Source of the DNA: Desulfobacteraceae bacterium
GTDB taxonomy: Bacteria > Desulfobacterota > Desulfobacteria > Desulfobacterales > ETH-SRB1
Assembly: GCA_013202725.1 (NCBI GenBank)
Contig: JABMRH010000087.1
Span: 1-5,831, forward strand
Reading direction: 5' to 3'
DNA length: 5,831 nt
Positions 4,317 through 5,831 of the stretch are shown here, one piece after another (within the stretch, counting starts at the first letter, position 1; each line of letters begins with the position of its first letter). Both the position numbers and the translations under genes were made by a program. Under the pieces are notes generated by a model. It did not search any database and had not been told where the DNA came from. It saw only the letters and a list, made by a program, of their open reading frames with translations.

Positions 4317-5469
4317 GCTGAGATTTAAGTAAGCGAATACTTAAAAGCGCGTCTGCGCCTGAAACCGGACCTATCGCGTCAAACTCTCCTGTCGCAAGAT
4401 CCTTTGCCACCATAATGCCGCGGGTAGTGCAAATCATAACAGCATTGAAATACGGAAGATCATTCCTCAAATCCGGGAAAGGTGAAACACTGCCGATAAA
4501 CCTGGTAGCCAGAGCATCAACACCGGTGAGCTTTATAAGAATATCTTCTATCATCATCGCAAATTCTGCGCGGGTTATAGTCTGATACGGTTTATAGGTG
4601 TGATCCGGAAAAGGCTGAAGCCCCTTGATTCCTATTTCGATTGCAGCATCAATATCAGCTTTCAGCACATGATCATCTATATCGGTTGCCGGCAGAATCT
4701 TTACAGATGTTTCAGTTTCCAATTGCTTTTCAGGGCTTTTAAATACGGTGTCGAATTTTTTTGGAACCCTTTTTTTAAAAATCTCATCAACTTTAAGCTC
4801 CTCGATAAAAAGGGCGGCAACATCTGCGCGGGTGATCTCTTCGACAAGAGCAATCTTTTTCCCGATTTTTGAACCCGGCATCGCCCTTTCGATTTTCTGA
4901 ACAAGAGCATATTCCTTATCAGCCTCTGCAATATATCCATTGTCTAATTCAAGCACTCTGGAAAACTGGTCGGCGGCCTGACGGAACTTATAAGAGATTT
5001 TATAGGCCAAACCCATATAGAAATATGGCGCGGAAACATCTTTGGAAATCAACACGGCTTTATCAAACTCCTCTTCAGTAAGCTTCAGCCAGTTTTCATC
5101 AATATTTGTCTTGCCTATTATATAAAGCCGCATAAATCCCACATTAACCGCTATTTTTTGCTCATCTCCCCTGGCATATTTCCTTGCCTCTTTCATGGTT
5201 TTAAGGCTGTTATTAAAATCAGCTTTTAATCCCTCAACAAGGCCGAGTCCCACATAAGCCGGTGAAAATTTCGGATTCAACTCTTTTGCTCTGTTGAATT
5301 CACGAAATGCCACATCAATCTTGCCTGCCTTCAGCAGCTTATTACCGTTGGCAACATGGTGCTCAGGCGTATCCAGCTCCGCTTTCGGCGCCATTGCCTT
5401 TGGCCCGCATGCATAAAAGAAAAGCAGGCTGATAGCTGCCAGCATAATAAATATCTTTCTATTAAACAT
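4312..5469 (-). CDS. TPR and S-layer-homology (SLH) lipoprotein, 385 aa
   Basis: Complete frame; the start is fixed by AAAGGAGG 4 nt before the ATG. Signal: R4-K5, hydrophobic 7-18, lipobox-like F18-Y-A-C21, so the mature protein is probably lipidated at Cys21; the -3 Phe is unusual. TPR-like helices: about 35-68 (A40-N-G-N-K-L-L-K-A-G ... A52-F-R-E-F-N-R-A-K-E-L-N-P), 69-100, and 148-180 (Y151-M-G-L-A-Y ... A165-A-D-Q-F-S-R-V-L-E-L-D). SLH segments: about 205-262 with I212-T-R-A-D-V-A-A-L, 263-312 with A276-I-E-I-G-I and I298-T-R-A-E-F-A, and 328-385 with F331-P-D-L and R350-G-I-M. Established: SLH domains bind cell-wall polymers and TPRs bind proteins. Inferred: an outer-membrane or periplasmic anchor that docks partners encoded nearby to the wall. 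It lies 221 bp downstream of a truncated envelope gene. Confidence 0.9.
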   Translation of the reverse strand: MFNRKIFIMLAAISLLFFYACGPKAMAPKAELDTPEHHVANGNKLLKAGKIDVAFREFNRAKELNPKFSPAYVGLGLVEGLKADFNNSLKTMKEARKYARGDEQKIAVNVGFMRLYIIGKTNIDENWLKLTEEEFDKAVLISKDVSAPYFYMGLAYKISYKFRQAADQFSRVLELDNGYIAEADKEYALVQKIERAMPGSKIGKKIALVEEITRADVAALFIEELKVDEIFKKRVPKKFDTVFKSPEKQLETETSVKILPATDIDDHVLKADIDAAIEIGIKGLQPFPDHTYKPYQTITRAEFAMMIEDILIKLTGVDALATRFIGSVSPFPDLRNDLPYFNAVMICTTRGIMVAKDLATGEFDAIGPVSGADALLSIRLLKSQL

Positions 5470-5473
5470 GATT

Positions 5474-5481
5474 CCTCCTTT
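5474..5481 (-). promoter_or_regulatory. Strong ribosome binding site of the SLH lipoprotein gene
   Basis: AAAGGAGG on the minus strand, with 4 nt (AATC) between GGAGG and the ATG at 5469. It resembles the site of the 73-residue gene (1326-1333). Confidence 0.85.
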
Positions 5482-5494
5482 GTAAAAAACTTAG

Positions 5495-5506
5495 TTCGCT
5501 TCGCTC
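5495..5506. repeat. TTCGCTTCGCTC fragment shared with the 112-bp element
   Basis: The 12-mer TTCGCTTCGCTC recurs exactly at 4220-4231 inside the 112-bp element. Here it stands alone just upstream of the SLH ribosome binding site, and may be a remnant of the same repeat type. Confidence 0.5.
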
Positions 5507-5512
5507 ATAATT

Positions 5513-5571
5513 GGTCAAGTGGTCGAGTGGTTGATTAGTCGAATGGTTCAAGAACCATTACAACTCGACTA
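5513..5571. repeat. Degenerate GTCGAGTGG-type tandem repeat with hairpin
   Basis: Positions 5513-5549 are built of variants of GGTCAAGT / GGTCGAGT / AGTCGAAT followed by GG. They run into a hairpin: AATGGTTC (5542-5549) pairs exactly with GAACCATT (5552-5559), and TAGTCG (5536-5541) pairs with CGACTA (5566-5571) across a 6-nt bulge. GTCGAG at 5522-5527 could pair alternatively with CTCGAC at 5564-5569. Non-coding; function unknown. Confidence 0.6.
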
Positions 5572-5576
5572 TTTAA

Positions 5577-5591
5577 TCCGCCTCCGGCGGA
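5577..5591. repeat. GC-rich hairpin TCCGCC-TCC-GGCGGA
   Basis: A perfect 6-bp stem (5577-5582 with 5586-5591) around a TCC triloop. It is part of the repeat-filled spacer between the truncated gene and the SLH lipoprotein gene. No T run follows on the minus strand. Confidence 0.65.
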
Positions 5592-5641
5592 ACTAAAGTC
5601 ACAGGAATTACAATAGGTTGTAGAAATCCCGAGACGTCTAT

Positions 5642-5690
5642 TAAGCTGTTGAGCTTACCAGCTATCAGCTATCAGCTCGCCCGAAGGGCG
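5642..5690. repeat. Hairpins and CAGCTAT tandem repeat abutting a stop codon
   Basis: Three elements are packed together: TAAGCT-GTTG-AGCTTA (5642-5657), the 7-bp tandem repeat CAGCTAT in 2.7 copies (5659-5677), and the hairpin CGCCC-GAA-GGGCG (5678-5690). The last touches the TAG of the upstream gene (5691-5693), so it would form immediately behind the terminating ribosome. It is terminator-like in position but has no T run. Confidence 0.65.
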
Positions 5691-5831
5691 CTAATCTACC
5701 ACAACCATTACACGGCATTTTTTCAAGAATGTAAGATGCTCTGAAGCGCTTCGAAGTCTGGAAGCATCTGCATTACTTATAACTATATCGGAACGGCCAT
5801 GTCCTTCAGTTCTAAGCCCTTTAACGGTCAA
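5691..5831 (-). CDS. C-terminal fragment of a probable envelope protein (cut by window edge)
   Basis: An open frame of 46 residues enters from beyond the right edge and ends at TAG (5691-5693). It reads L-T-V-K-G-L-R-T-E-G-H-G-R-S-D at the start and ends K-K-C-R-V-M-V-V-V-D. The frame stays open to the edge, is on the same strand as the downstream envelope genes, and has well-formed amphipathic and strand segments, all of which support a real gene end. The charged region followed by a final hydrophobic strand is reminiscent of C-termini of LPP20/FlgO-like or OmpA-like periplasmic proteins, but the fragment is too short to assign. It precedes the SLH lipoprotein gene by 221 bp. Confidence 0.6.
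   Translation of the reverse strand: MTVKGLRTEGHGRSDIVISNADASRLRSASEHLTFLKKCRVMVVVD

Noticed and set aside
4701..4940. Second minus-strand frame inside the SLH lipoprotein gene
   Set aside because: Out-of-frame overlap with a gene that has clear SLH and TPR motifs; low-complexity basic composition.
5490..5518. Possible sigma-70 promoter for the SLH gene: TTGACC and ACTAAG, 17-bp spacing, minus strand
   Set aside because: The -10 hexamer matches consensus at only 3 of 6 positions, and the -35 lies within a degenerate tandem repeat that generates similar hexamers by itself.

Overview
The window reads as a bacterial chromosome segment of moderate-to-low GC. It most resembles an anaerobic deltaproteobacterium (Desulfobacterota), judging from the gene types (SLH/TPR lipoprotein, stand-alone FecR-domain protein, YajG/LPP20-type lipoprotein) and from intergenic repeats of kinds common in such genomes. 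This taxonomic placement is inference; no marker gene is present. All seven supported coding regions lie on the minus strand, so the transcription order runs from position 5831 down to 1.

Right half (about 2196-5831), cell-envelope genes in minus-strand order: the C-terminal end of an exported-type protein cut by the window edge (5691-5831); an outer-membrane-type lipoprotein with TPR repeats and three S-layer-homology (SLH) segments (4312-5469); a secreted FecR-domain protein (3322-4095); and a lipoprotein with a YajG-like N-terminal part and an LPP20/FlgT-N-like C-terminal part (2196-3191). Order, strand and export signals suggest a locus that builds or anchors a periplasmic or outer-membrane structure. 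The genes are separated by 130-220 bp spacers full of repeats, so they may not form one compact operon.

Left half (about 1-2195), accessory-looking genes: a 192-residue protein with three predicted membrane helices (1409-1987), a 73-residue protein with a very strong ribosome binding site (1098-1319), and a DUF6602-type protein with a PD-(D/E)XK nuclease-like motif set (4-774). The nuclease-like gene has acquired its last 18 codons from a pair of REP-like palindromes at the window edge.

Stretches without genes: 775-1097 (323 bp) holds no convincing gene, only a TACAGTG direct repeat and one arm of an inverted repeat that brackets the 73-residue gene. The spacers at 1988-2195, 3192-3321, 4096-4311 and 5470-5690 carry different families of hairpins, REP/MITE-like elements and short tandem repeats. 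I see no tRNA, rRNA, CRISPR array, transposase or recognisable riboswitch.
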